Shown here: piece by piece, positions 25,486 through 33,499 of the stretch | Layout of the letters: each line of letters opens with the position of its first letter | Numbering within the stretch: position 1 is the stretch's first letter | NCBI GenBank assembly: GCA_017482385.1 | Contig: JAFUNI010000012.1 | Location: 1-64,000, forward strand | DNA: 64,000 bases | Direction: 5' to 3' | Source: Oscillospiraceae bacterium | Lineage (GTDB): Bacteria; Bacillota; Clostridia; Oscillospirales; Oscillospiraceae | Translations under genes and position numbers: made by a program | The notes under the pieces: generated by a model | The model's input: only the letters and a program-made list of their open reading frames with translations | The model's database searches: none | What the model was told of the DNA's origin: nothing

Positions 25486-25514
25486 TTTACTTTCAGGTGT
25501 CCTTATGGTATGAT
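25486..25514 (+). promoter_or_regulatory. promoter of the GGEEF cyclase gene
   Basis: -35 TTTACT (25486-25491), 17-bp spacer, -10 TATGAT (25509-25514). This is the same -35 box and spacing as the four upstream units. Confidence 0.6.
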
Positions 25515-25546
25515 AGCACCATTCATCAACAACAGGTGTATTCAAA

Positions 25547-26644
25547 ATGGACAACAAGACTTTACATGACGGATTCCGTCGACAATTTACACACTTACAC
25601 GCGCTCACAGTATTGATCATTTCTTTGCTTGAGATCATCGGTTATATCGTTTTGGTCGTTTCGCAGATTGAGCAGTTCTCTTTTGCAAATGCATACCTCT
25701 GGTATGGGGTGGTTATCCCCATTGTCATCAATACTATCACGCATTTTGTCGCAAGAGGTATCATCAACAACTCCTCTGTGGGTCGGGAACAGAAAAACCG
25801 GTGCATCGTCACCGCGGCGCTGGTCACCTCGTTTGTGGTAGCGATCCTCCACAGAGAGTATATCGTAACCAGCTGCGCCTTCATTTTCCCCATGGTGCTT
25901 TCTGCCGCATTTAATGACCGCAAATTGCTGAACACAAGCTTTGGAGCGTCGCTGGTTATTTTGCTGTGCGTAGGTGGCGCTTTTGAACTGGACGGCGCGA
26001 TCACCCTCACCACAATTCTGAATCTGGTGATTTTATTTGGCCTTGCTGTGGTTTCCTACCTGTGCGGTATCGTTTCCATCAATTTTTCAAAGCAGAATTA
26101 TGCTACCATCGAATCGCAGGCCCAGCAGAATGACCGCCTCCGGGAGAGAGTGCGCAGAGATCAAATGACAGGTCTTTATAACCACAATACATTTTTTGAT
26201 CATTTGGATAATAAAATTGCCACCCACACCTCCGATAAGCAGCTTTGCCTGGCAATGTTGGATGTGGATGATTTCAAAACCATCAACGACACCTTTGGGC
26301 ACGATTGCGGCGATACCATTTTGATCTGTCTTGCCCGGATTCTGCAAAAGCATTGTGGCATGGAGCATACCGCTTATCGCTATGGCGGCGAAGAATTCGC
26401 GGTTGTTTTTAACGGAAAAAGCCAAGCTGATGTCTGCTCCATTACAGAGAATGTGCTGGATGAGTTCAGCAGCTACAACTTCCCGTTTACGGACGCTTCT
26501 GTCACCTTCTCCGGCGGAATCGCCTGCTTTGAGCCGGGCATGACAAGAGATAAATTCTTTGAGGCTGCCGACCAAACACTCTATCGCGCCAAGCGGGAAG
26601 GAAAGAACCGCATTTTAACAGCAAATGAATCCATTCGGGTATAA
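25547..26644 (+). CDS. membrane diguanylate cyclase (GGEEF)
   Basis: 365 residues. The N-terminal half has about six membrane spans (20-40, 52-70, 88-102, 105-121, 132-146, 155-178) forming a MASE-like sensor without a recognised ligand site. After a short helix (190-203) comes a GGDEF domain, residues 205-360, with YRYGGEEF (active site 280-284), DVDDFKTIND and FGHDCGD. All catalytic features are present, so c-di-GMP synthesis is expected. The allosteric RxxD I-site is absent. It converges on the pel-type operon and shares a bidirectional terminator with it. Confidence 0.9.
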   Translation: MDNKTLHDGFRRQFTHLHALTVLIISLLEIIGYIVLVVSQIEQFSFANAYLWYGVVIPIVINTITHFVARGIINNSSVGREQKNRCIVTAALVTSFVVAILHREYIVTSCAFIFPMVLSAAFNDRKLLNTSFGASLVILLCVGGAFELDGAITLTTILNLVILFGLAVVSYLCGIVSINFSKQNYATIESQAQQNDRLRERVRRDQMTGLYNHNTFFDHLDNKIATHTSDKQLCLAMLDVDDFKTINDTFGHDCGDTILICLARILQKHCGMEHTAYRYGGEEFAVVFNGKSQADVCSITENVLDEFSSYNFPFTDASVTFSGGIACFEPGMTRDKFFEAADQTLYRAKREGKNRILTANESIRV

Positions 26645-26649
26645 AAAGA

Positions 26650-26673
26650 AAAACAGCGGAAATCCGCTGTTTT
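26650..26673. terminator. bidirectional terminator between the cyclase and the pel-type operon
   Basis: AAAACAGCGGA / TCCGCTGTTTT stem with a 2-nt loop and T-runs on both sides (TTTTTCTTTTTT rightwards, TTTTTCTTTTTAT leftwards). It ends both convergent transcripts. Confidence 0.8.
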
Positions 26674-26679
26674 TCTTTT

Positions 26680-28242
26680 TTATGATACTGTCACGCTCTT
26701 GCTTTGTTCTTTGTGCAAATACATGGCATGGTCTGCCTTTGCAAACACATCCTTATACACCTGGTCGATGGCAGGATCAAAGACAGAAACACCTCTTGCC
26801 AGCGCCACGGGAATTCTGTTTTCGCACACGGTAACATAGTCCTTTGCGCAAGCTTCATCCAAGCGCACCAACAAGGTCCGGTAATTATCGTAGTCCTTGC
26901 CGGCAAGGATCACAGCAAATTCATCGCCGCCGATGCGGAATATAGAACTGGTCTTGAAAATATCTGTCAGAATCTTAGCGGTATGTACGATCAGCTCATC
27001 ACCGATATCATGACCGAACCGGTCATTGGTCTGCTTCAGATTGTTGATATCCGCCACCAGCACGCCGAACTGGGGATTGCCGCAATTGATCTCCTGGGAG
27101 AGCTTTGCGGTAGCTTCTGTGTAGGCGGTGCTGTTTTTGATGCCGGTGAGGGAATCTCTATAGGCCAAAGCATTGATATAAGATGTGTACTCCTGCATTT
27201 TTTCGTAGGTATCGCTGAGAACTTTGTACAACGTTCCGATTTCATCCTTGGAAGTTACCTCAATGCGGTTGGTCTCCAACTCTTCGCCTGCGGAAATCTT
27301 CTGTGCAGCCGCCATAAGAAGCTTCAAGGGCTTGGTGATTCTGTTGGTCATGAACACCGTATACACGATGGCACAGGCCAGCACCACAAGGAATGCCAGC
27401 ACGATATTGCTCATCATGGGCCGAATGTTCCGCTGGATATCCTTATACTCTGCCCGCAACTCCAGGAACATTCCGTTTTGCAGCTCAGCGTCAGCCTTGG
27501 TATGGGGCTCGGTGCTGTCCTCTTTATCCTGGTTGTTGTATCTGGTTTTGCCGTCGCTTCCCAGCAAAACAGCATAGCCGTTCTCGTACACGGAGATGCT
27601 GTTGATCCGCTCCACCAACTGCTCAAAATCCATATCAAAGCCGATGACACCCAGCAGCTCAGACTCCACATACATAGGCATAGCATAAGAAATCATCTGT
27701 TTTGTATATCCGGGGAAATAATAGGGCTTCAGCCAGGAGGCCTTTCCCTCCTTAATGGGAGTATAGTACCAACCTGCATTCCGCTCATCGTCCTCGGCAT
27801 ACTTGGAAAGGTCTGTCACCTGCATTTCCTTGACGGTATTGTTTTTTTCGACCAAATTGTAATAGCCGGTCGTACCGTCGGTGAATTCGGGATTCAGTCG
27901 CAGGTAGAAGCCCTCGATACCTTTGGTGTTCAAGGCGATCTCCGTAAACATCCGCTTAGTCTTCTGCAGATAATTGCTGCGGAATGTAAGGTCTGCCAGC
28001 TGGTCAATGCTCTCGATCTCACCAAGGGCATAGTGCTCCATAATGGCAGCGGATTTGCTGATATCACCCAAAGCATCGTTGATATAGGCCGCTTCCTTTT
28101 GGGTCACATTACTCAGAATTCTGTCTGCATCCTTGTGCATAATTTCGTGGGTCGTAGTGACCGCCACAGCGGACACCACGGCAGTTATCACCAAAAGTCC
28201 GGCAATGACAACTGTCAAAATTTTTCCTTTGATCGTTTTCAT
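26680..28242 (-). CDS. dCache-HAMP-GGDEF diguanylate cyclase, last gene of the pel-type operon
   Basis: 520 residues. Membrane spans at 8-28 and 279-298 bracket an extracellular dCache sensor (about 35-270; GWYYTPIKEGKASWLKPYYFPG is typical). HAMP follows at 300-355, then GGDEF with RIGGDEF (438-442), DINNLKQTND and FGHDIGDE. Residues for catalysis are intact. No I-site RxxD precedes the active loop, so product inhibition may be absent. It starts 15 bp after the EAL gene. It probably converts an extracellular small-molecule signal into c-di-GMP that activates PelD. The signal is unknown. Confidence 0.92.
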   Translation of the reverse strand: MKTIKGKILTVVIAGLLVITAVVSAVAVTTTHEIMHKDADRILSNVTQKEAAYINDALGDISKSAAIMEHYALGEIESIDQLADLTFRSNYLQKTKRMFTEIALNTKGIEGFYLRLNPEFTDGTTGYYNLVEKNNTVKEMQVTDLSKYAEDDERNAGWYYTPIKEGKASWLKPYYFPGYTKQMISYAMPMYVESELLGVIGFDMDFEQLVERINSISVYENGYAVLLGSDGKTRYNNQDKEDSTEPHTKADAELQNGMFLELRAEYKDIQRNIRPMMSNIVLAFLVVLACAIVYTVFMTNRITKPLKLLMAAAQKISAGEELETNRIEVTSKDEIGTLYKVLSDTYEKMQEYTSYINALAYRDSLTGIKNSTAYTEATAKLSQEINCGNPQFGVLVADINNLKQTNDRFGHDIGDELIVHTAKILTDIFKTSSIFRIGGDEFAVILAGKDYDNYRTLLVRLDEACAKDYVTVCENRIPVALARGVSVFDPAIDQVYKDVFAKADHAMYLHKEQSKSVTVS

Positions 28243-28257
28243 TCTTTTCTTCTCCCT

Positions 28258-30348
28258 TTATGCACCGACTATATCGGTGATGCTGCGGTAATAACCCTCC
28301 AAGACGACCATACCGTCTGCGTTATCCACACGCTTTCCGCTCATGCGGACCATAATCTCCCCAAACTGGGGATGACACCAGGGGAATTCCATCTGCACAG
28401 CTTTTTCTCCGCAGATCATCTCGGTAAGATTTTCTTTCACATAGGCCCGGTAATCCGGGTGTATGTTAGACTCCCAATAGCCAAAACACGCCTTGGGGGA
28501 GCAATTCGTTTCCACCGCCAAAAGTTGTTTCATAATTTCATCGGTGTGAAGCTCATGATCGCTTTGGGATCCCTTGATGCGCATAGCCCAAAGGCCTATG
28601 CCGTTTGCCTGGAGAATGCCCTTGGGGTCAAAACGCAAAATGCCCATTTGCTCCTTGTATGCATGGATTTTCTGCAGGAACGCAAGGCGGTTCTGATATT
28701 CCGGCGCAGCGGGATCCAGGTAGGCCTTTTCAATCCTTTGGGCAGTGTCGGGCTTGTCAAATAGATAACCTTGCAGCACATCCGGCTGCAGCAGCTCCAA
28801 TATAGCCAGCTCCCGGGTGGTTTCCACACCCTCGCAGCAGGTACGGATATCATTACCCTTGGCAAATTCGATAACATTGCTGATAAGCTTGTAATTGTAG
28901 GTGTCCTGCTCGATATCGGTGACGAACACCCGGTCAATCTTGATCTTGTCCACATTCAGCTGCTTTAAATAGCCCAGATTGGAATAGCCCGTGCCGAAAT
29001 CGTCGATGGCGAAACGAATGTCAAAGGCCCGGAGCTGTTTTATGATATTCTCCATCTGCTCGCTGCTGTGAAGCTCTATGGACTCGGTGATCTCCACGGT
29101 CAGCGCAGCGCCCTCCAGACCTATATCCTTTAGAATCTCAATGATTTTTTCGCCAAGATAGATGTCCTCAAACTGCAGCGCAGACACATTCACGCTGACC
29201 CGCAGGTCCGGAATCGTCTCCCGCCATTTTTTGCACTGAGCAGCAGCTTGGCGCAACACCCACAGGCCCACTTCTTTAATGAGCCGTGACTGCTCCAGCA
29301 CCGGGATAAATTCATCGGGGAACACCATCCCCCGGGTCTTGGAATTGTACCGCAAAAGCGCCTCAACGCCGTAGAGGGTATAATCTCCTGCACGAACCTG
29401 GGGCTGATAATAGACCGCAAACCCTTCGCAGCCGTTTTCCACACTCTGCTTCAGCTCTTCCAGCAAAGCGAGGGTGGTTATTTTTTTGCTTAAATCCTCC
29501 CGGGAGAAGAACTCAATCCGGTTATCCGAAATGGCCTTGGCCTTCTTCATGGTCATATTGATGGAATCCAGCAGCTGGGTCTCATCATAGAACAGTTCCT
29601 TGTCAATGGGTACAGCACTGGCCGTGAAGGTGCATTTTTCCTGCATTGCCTGCTTGACGGCGTCATAGAAGTCACGGACCTGCTTTTCCGTCTCGACCTT
29701 CAAAATGAGGGCAAAATAGTTGTGGTCAATGTGGTAAGCGGTCTTGACCTGCTTATGATTTTCGCACAGCTCGGCTACTTCTTTCAAGAGGCTGTCGCCG
29801 TACGGCCTGCCGTGGGAGAGGTTGATTGCAGCCAGGCTGTCAATATCCAGAAACATCAAATAGCCTTTGCTCCGCTTCACCGCTTCTTTCAAGTCGCTTC
29901 TGAGCTTGTTCTTATTCCAAAGACCGGTTAGCGGATTGTATAGATGCCGCAGGTTTTCCTCGGACACTCTGCCGATCATCAAATGGGGCTTATTTTCGTT
30001 ATCCCGAATCACCGTGCCGTGGCAGTTGATCCACACCTTTTGACCGCTGCGATTGATCCAGCGGTAGTCCATATTGTGGATATCCTTTTTGCCCTCGGCG
30101 ATCTCCTGCAGACTTGCCCGGACAGCTTTTCGGTCCGCCGGGTGAATGATCTTCATCATTTCCGGGGTGCTGTTGGTGTCGCTGCCGTTTTTTCGGATAT
30201 GGTAATACTTGTCGATATCGCCGAAGAACCATCTTCTGTCGGCCTCGATATCCCAAATGAACAAATAGTCATCGGTGGACCGGTTGATGGTTTCGATCAG
30301 CTTGCAGGTGGTTTCAAAGCCTGCATTTGTCTTTAAGAAATTATCCAT
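28258..30348 (-). CDS. PAS-(degenerate GGDEF)-EAL c-di-GMP phosphodiesterase
   Basis: 696 residues, soluble. Residues 20-130 are a PAS domain (FIWDIEADRRWFFGD, then YRWINRSGQKVWI). Residues 135-285 are a GGDEF fold in which the active loop is replaced (HIDHNYF at 206-212), so it is not a cyclase and may bind GTP as a regulator. Residues 300-545 are an EAL domain with E329-A-L, N387, E419, D449-D450, K470 and E507, all as in active phosphodiesterases, plus the DDFGTGYSNL loop. Residues 560-690 look like a second PAS. It overlaps the DUF4956 gene by 8 bp. It should remove c-di-GMP and so switch off polysaccharide synthesis. Confidence 0.9.
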   Translation of the reverse strand: MDNFLKTNAGFETTCKLIETINRSTDDYLFIWDIEADRRWFFGDIDKYYHIRKNGSDTNSTPEMMKIIHPADRKAVRASLQEIAEGKKDIHNMDYRWINRSGQKVWINCHGTVIRDNENKPHLMIGRVSEENLRHLYNPLTGLWNKNKLRSDLKEAVKRSKGYLMFLDIDSLAAINLSHGRPYGDSLLKEVAELCENHKQVKTAYHIDHNYFALILKVETEKQVRDFYDAVKQAMQEKCTFTASAVPIDKELFYDETQLLDSINMTMKKAKAISDNRIEFFSREDLSKKITTLALLEELKQSVENGCEGFAVYYQPQVRAGDYTLYGVEALLRYNSKTRGMVFPDEFIPVLEQSRLIKEVGLWVLRQAAAQCKKWRETIPDLRVSVNVSALQFEDIYLGEKIIEILKDIGLEGAALTVEITESIELHSSEQMENIIKQLRAFDIRFAIDDFGTGYSNLGYLKQLNVDKIKIDRVFVTDIEQDTYNYKLISNVIEFAKGNDIRTCCEGVETTRELAILELLQPDVLQGYLFDKPDTAQRIEKAYLDPAAPEYQNRLAFLQKIHAYKEQMGILRFDPKGILQANGIGLWAMRIKGSQSDHELHTDEIMKQLLAVETNCSPKACFGYWESNIHPDYRAYVKENLTEMICGEKAVQMEFPWCHPQFGEIMVRMSGKRVDNADGMVVLEGYYRSITDIVGA

Positions 30349-31012
30349 GATATTCTCCGTTATATTGGATTAAAGTGGCATCCTCGACGCCTTCCAGGTC
30401 ACGAATCTTATCTAAGAAGAACATATCATTGTCTTTGCAGTATACTTCCACCGCCATCTCGGTTTTGCCCTTGCGGACGGTTTTGGACTTGACAAAATAC
30501 TTCATTTTGCCGAAGGCGCGGATCACATTGTCACCGGCTTCATCACCCAGGTAATGGATCACCGCAATGTAAATGCGGCCCTTTTGCTGCTTGTGGTAAA
30601 AAAGAACGATCATGGCGATCATCACAACCGCTGCCACCAAGACCAGCAGGTACATACCTGCGCCGGCGGTAATGCCGGTGGTAATGGCCCAGAACAGGTA
30701 CAGAAGATCCAGGGGATCTTTCACCGCCGTACGGAAACGGACGATAGACAGCGCACCCACCATACCAAGGGAGATGACGATATTGGTACTGATGGCCAGG
30801 GTGACCATTGCCGTGAGCACCGTCATGCCCACCAAGGTAATGGCAAAGCTCCGGGAGTAGATCACGCCCACATAAAACTTGCTGTACACAAAGTAGATGA
30901 CTGCGCCCATCAGCACTGCGGTGATTAGGCCCAGCGCGATATTCGTCAGGCTTGCGCCGTCAAAGGCGCCGGATTCTAAGATTGATTTTTTGATAAAGTC
31001 CTGAACACTCAT
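30341..31012 (-). CDS. DUF4956 membrane protein
   Basis: 223 residues. Four membrane spans (about 22-45, 55-75, 78-95, 112-140) include the DUF4956 signature SLGMVGALSIVRFRTAVKDP between spans. A cytoplasmic C-terminal ferredoxin-like domain occupies 145-223. DUF4956 proteins have no established activity but recur next to VTC-domain and CotH genes in Firmicutes and Actinobacteria, exactly the order seen here. The conserved Arg/Lys/Asp loop suggests an anion or nucleotide site; this is inference. It sits 15 bp after the VTC gene. Confidence 0.88.
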   Translation of the reverse strand: MSVQDFIKKSILESGAFDGASLTNIALGLITAVLMGAVIYFVYSKFYVGVIYSRSFAITLVGMTVLTAMVTLAISTNIVISLGMVGALSIVRFRTAVKDPLDLLYLFWAITTGITAGAGMYLLVLVAAVVMIAMIVLFYHKQQKGRIYIAVIHYLGDEAGDNVIRAFGKMKYFVKSKTVRKGKTEMAVEVYCKDNDMFFLDKIRDLEGVEDATLIQYNGEYHG

Positions 31013-31027
31013 AATAATTCCCCCCGA

Positions 31028-31750
31028 TTAGTTCTCATACCAGTATTTAAAACTGTTCATATACTCGGTTTTCTCATAGCAAAGGACATATTTGGATACC
31101 GCCGTGAATTCCGACGACCTGTCGGGAAGCAGCTCCCGGACAAACTGGGGCAGAAATTCCGTGAATTTCACTTCCATCACGCATTTGCCCGGCTCCAGCA
31201 CCGACAAGGTGGGCAGGGTGGGATCGAAAATATCGTAGCTGCCCACAGCCGCCCGCACATCCATATCAAAGGTGATCCGCACAGTGCCTTCATCCAGCAC
31301 CCAGGGCTCCCGGTCATAGTCCACAATGGTCCGGGGCCGCATCACATTGCTGACGCACTCCACATAGAACTCCCGGCAAAGGGATTGGTCGCTGTGGAGC
31401 AGAAATTCATAATCCCCGTCCAAAATCTTGTAGACCTCATCCCGGGTCAGAGATGCCGCCTCCTTGAAGATGTACGCGCCGTATTTCTTCTTCCGCTCCA
31501 GCTTGATGCTTTTATCGGAACAGTCATAGATACGGATGCGGTACTTCTTCCGTTTTAGAACACCTGCATCCTTTTCCTCGTAAGCCGATTGATAGTAATC
31601 GTCAAAATAGAGGCTGCGGAGCATATAACCGCCGTTTAAGGCGTGCTTGTCCAGCTTCAGCATGGGATCCAGGCGCTTGCAGATCAGTTCCTTTTGGGCG
31701 GTGTCTATGAGATATTTCCACTCATTTCTGTACCGCTCATTCGTCGACAT
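31028..31750 (-). CDS. VTC-domain (polyphosphate polymerase-like) protein
   Basis: 240 residues, cytoplasmic, starting MSTNERYRNEWKYLI behind GGAGGATATTT. It covers one VTC tunnel-fold domain. Basic and acidic residues that line the tunnel are recognisable: the N-terminal EWKY, the RIRIYD strand, the LERKKKY strand (E-x-K), RITFDMDVR, VMEVKFTE (E-x-K) and SKYVLCYE. Yeast VTC4 uses this fold to polymerise ATP phosphate into polyphosphate. Here no SPX or membrane domain is attached, so the DUF4956 neighbour could supply membrane tethering (inference). It overlaps the CotH gene by 14 bp. Confidence 0.85.
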   Translation of the reverse strand: MSTNERYRNEWKYLIDTAQKELICKRLDPMLKLDKHALNGGYMLRSLYFDDYYQSAYEEKDAGVLKRKKYRIRIYDCSDKSIKLERKKKYGAYIFKEAASLTRDEVYKILDGDYEFLLHSDQSLCREFYVECVSNVMRPRTIVDYDREPWVLDEGTVRITFDMDVRAAVGSYDIFDPTLPTLSVLEPGKCVMEVKFTEFLPQFVRELLPDRSSEFTAVSKYVLCYEKTEYMNSFKYWYEN

Positions 31751-33497
31751 AAATATCCTCCACGATCTGACCCTTTTCGTCCACATAGAAGCACTTCGTG
31801 CCGTAGATCTTGCCCCGTTCCAAAACATAGCAGTCAAAGGCATATTGGGTCTGGCCGCTTTCGTTGGTGGCCATCACCCGCATAAAATACTGACCCCGGG
31901 GCAGCTTATCGAACTTGGCCATGGGAATGGCAAGGCCTGTCTGCTTTACAATGGGATTTTTGAAATAATAGTCCTTTGCCAGCTCAAAGGTGTATGTAAT
32001 ATCCTCCCCCTCAAAGTCGAAAGAGGCATCCCATTGCACGGTATAGCCGCCATCTTTTTCCTGGGGTACACCGATAAAGAAGGGCATGGGCTTTTTGAGA
32101 GATTCCAAATAGCGGTTGTAGTTATCATCGATTTCTGCATTGATGCCCGAAACCACCGCGTCGTACTTAGCCGGTGTGAGGGGCGCGTAACGCAGATCCC
32201 GTCCGGAGAACACATAGGGCTTTAACAACTTGCTGTAAGCATCTACATAGGAATTGACAAGGTCTTCTGTCAGCACTGATTGCAGATCTTGCATAGCATC
32301 GTCCAGGGCCTTGCGGAAGGTTTCCGACTTCAGACATCTCTGGAACAGCACATTGCCCCAGTAGTTACTGATACCGCTTTCCCAGTGCTCGTAGTCGGTT
32401 CTGCCTACCAACGCATACTCCGTGCGGCGAAGCGCACCATCAATATCCCAGGGCAGAATGTACCATCTGTCCACATTCTGGGGGCTGTAGAGATAGAAGT
32501 TTCGGCTTTGGGTATCCACATTGCCCAGCATCAGATTGAATGCCATCCAGTAGGCGATATTTTCCAAGTCGAAGTTTTCTTCCAAAATCTCCTCGATGGG
32601 AATGGAGAAGTCGTTGACCTTCTGAAGCATTTCAATGAGCTTGGTGTGGTCATCGTCGCCCTTGATCTCCAAAATCTCCTCGAACTTCTTCACATCGTAG
32701 CGGGGATCGTCCTTCTTTACGATAATATCCTCGTAGCGGTAGAACTCACAGTAGTTGACCTTATACAGGTGGCCACGGTTATCCAGGCCGTGGGCTTTCA
32801 GTGCGGTTTTGTTCAGCTGTTCCACCTGGGTATAAATGCCGTAGTCCTGGAATTTTGCATTGGCGCCGGCTGTGGTGTCCTTCACATACAGCCGCACAAA
32901 GGTGGTTCGCAGACCCATCAGCTCATCGATATGGCTGATCAGGTCAAAGGCCAGCTTGTTGCGGAAACGCAGGCCGTCACCCTGGTGCTTGTTCAGGGCA
33001 ATGGTGGTCTGCCCCCGCCAATCGCCTTTATTGTCTTTGATGGCGATCTTGTAGTTTTTCTGGGGGTTGCGGCTGGAGGACTGACCTCTTATCTGCACCG
33101 TGCAGTTGGGCGCTACCTGGCCATAGCCAAATTCGCCAGGGACCAAACCGTCCTCATTGCCCACCTGCAAAAGTCCTGCCACCTTGTAACGGTCCACACC
33201 CATTTCCTCATAGTCATAGGCGGAGTAGGTGTTGACTTCCTCCCAGGTGTGGTTGGTTCCCTCAGCGTCATTGCCCTTGGACACGGTCAGGTACATGGTT
33301 ACGATCTCAGTATTGTCATGCTGGGTGTATAAAAGATTTTTGTCCCGGAGATGAATATCCGTTTCCGTCTGGATCTCCTGCTTGTCGATCTGGGTTCCCA
33401 ACTGGGTATCCACAGCCTCCTCAAACTGGCCGCAGCCGCAGAGGGACATCAGCAAAGATGCCGTCAAAAAGCCCGATAATATGCGTTTGACTGCCAT
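31737..33497 (-). CDS. CotH kinase-like lipoprotein
   Basis: 586 residues. A lipoprotein signal (LLMSLCGCG, lipidated Cys about 20 or 22) predicts surface attachment. The CotH fold spans roughly 60-440, with IRGQSSSRNPQKNYKI, the catalytic-loop-like GNVDTQSRNFYLY and the metal-loop-like LPWDIDGA. Residues about 470-580 form a fibronectin-like beta domain. CotH proteins are atypical kinases that phosphorylate spore-coat proteins. An extracellular version beside a polysaccharide machine might modify the polymer or a surface protein. That target is speculation. It lies 2 bp after pelG. Confidence 0.88.
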   Translation of the reverse strand: MAVKRILSGFLTASLLMSLCGCGQFEEAVDTQLGTQIDKQEIQTETDIHLRDKNLLYTQHDNTEIVTMYLTVSKGNDAEGTNHTWEEVNTYSAYDYEEMGVDRYKVAGLLQVGNEDGLVPGEFGYGQVAPNCTVQIRGQSSSRNPQKNYKIAIKDNKGDWRGQTTIALNKHQGDGLRFRNKLAFDLISHIDELMGLRTTFVRLYVKDTTAGANAKFQDYGIYTQVEQLNKTALKAHGLDNRGHLYKVNYCEFYRYEDIIVKKDDPRYDVKKFEEILEIKGDDDHTKLIEMLQKVNDFSIPIEEILEENFDLENIAYWMAFNLMLGNVDTQSRNFYLYSPQNVDRWYILPWDIDGALRRTEYALVGRTDYEHWESGISNYWGNVLFQRCLKSETFRKALDDAMQDLQSVLTEDLVNSYVDAYSKLLKPYVFSGRDLRYAPLTPAKYDAVVSGINAEIDDNYNRYLESLKKPMPFFIGVPQEKDGGYTVQWDASFDFEGEDITYTFELAKDYYFKNPIVKQTGLAIPMAKFDKLPRGQYFMRVMATNESGQTQYAFDCYVLERGKIYGTKCFYVDEKGQIVEDIYVDE

Positions 33498-33499
33498 AT

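Noticed and set aside
26704-28764. Very long plus-strand frame opposite the dCache-GGDEF and EAL genes
   Set aside because: It spans two real genes and their boundary, with no domain of its own.
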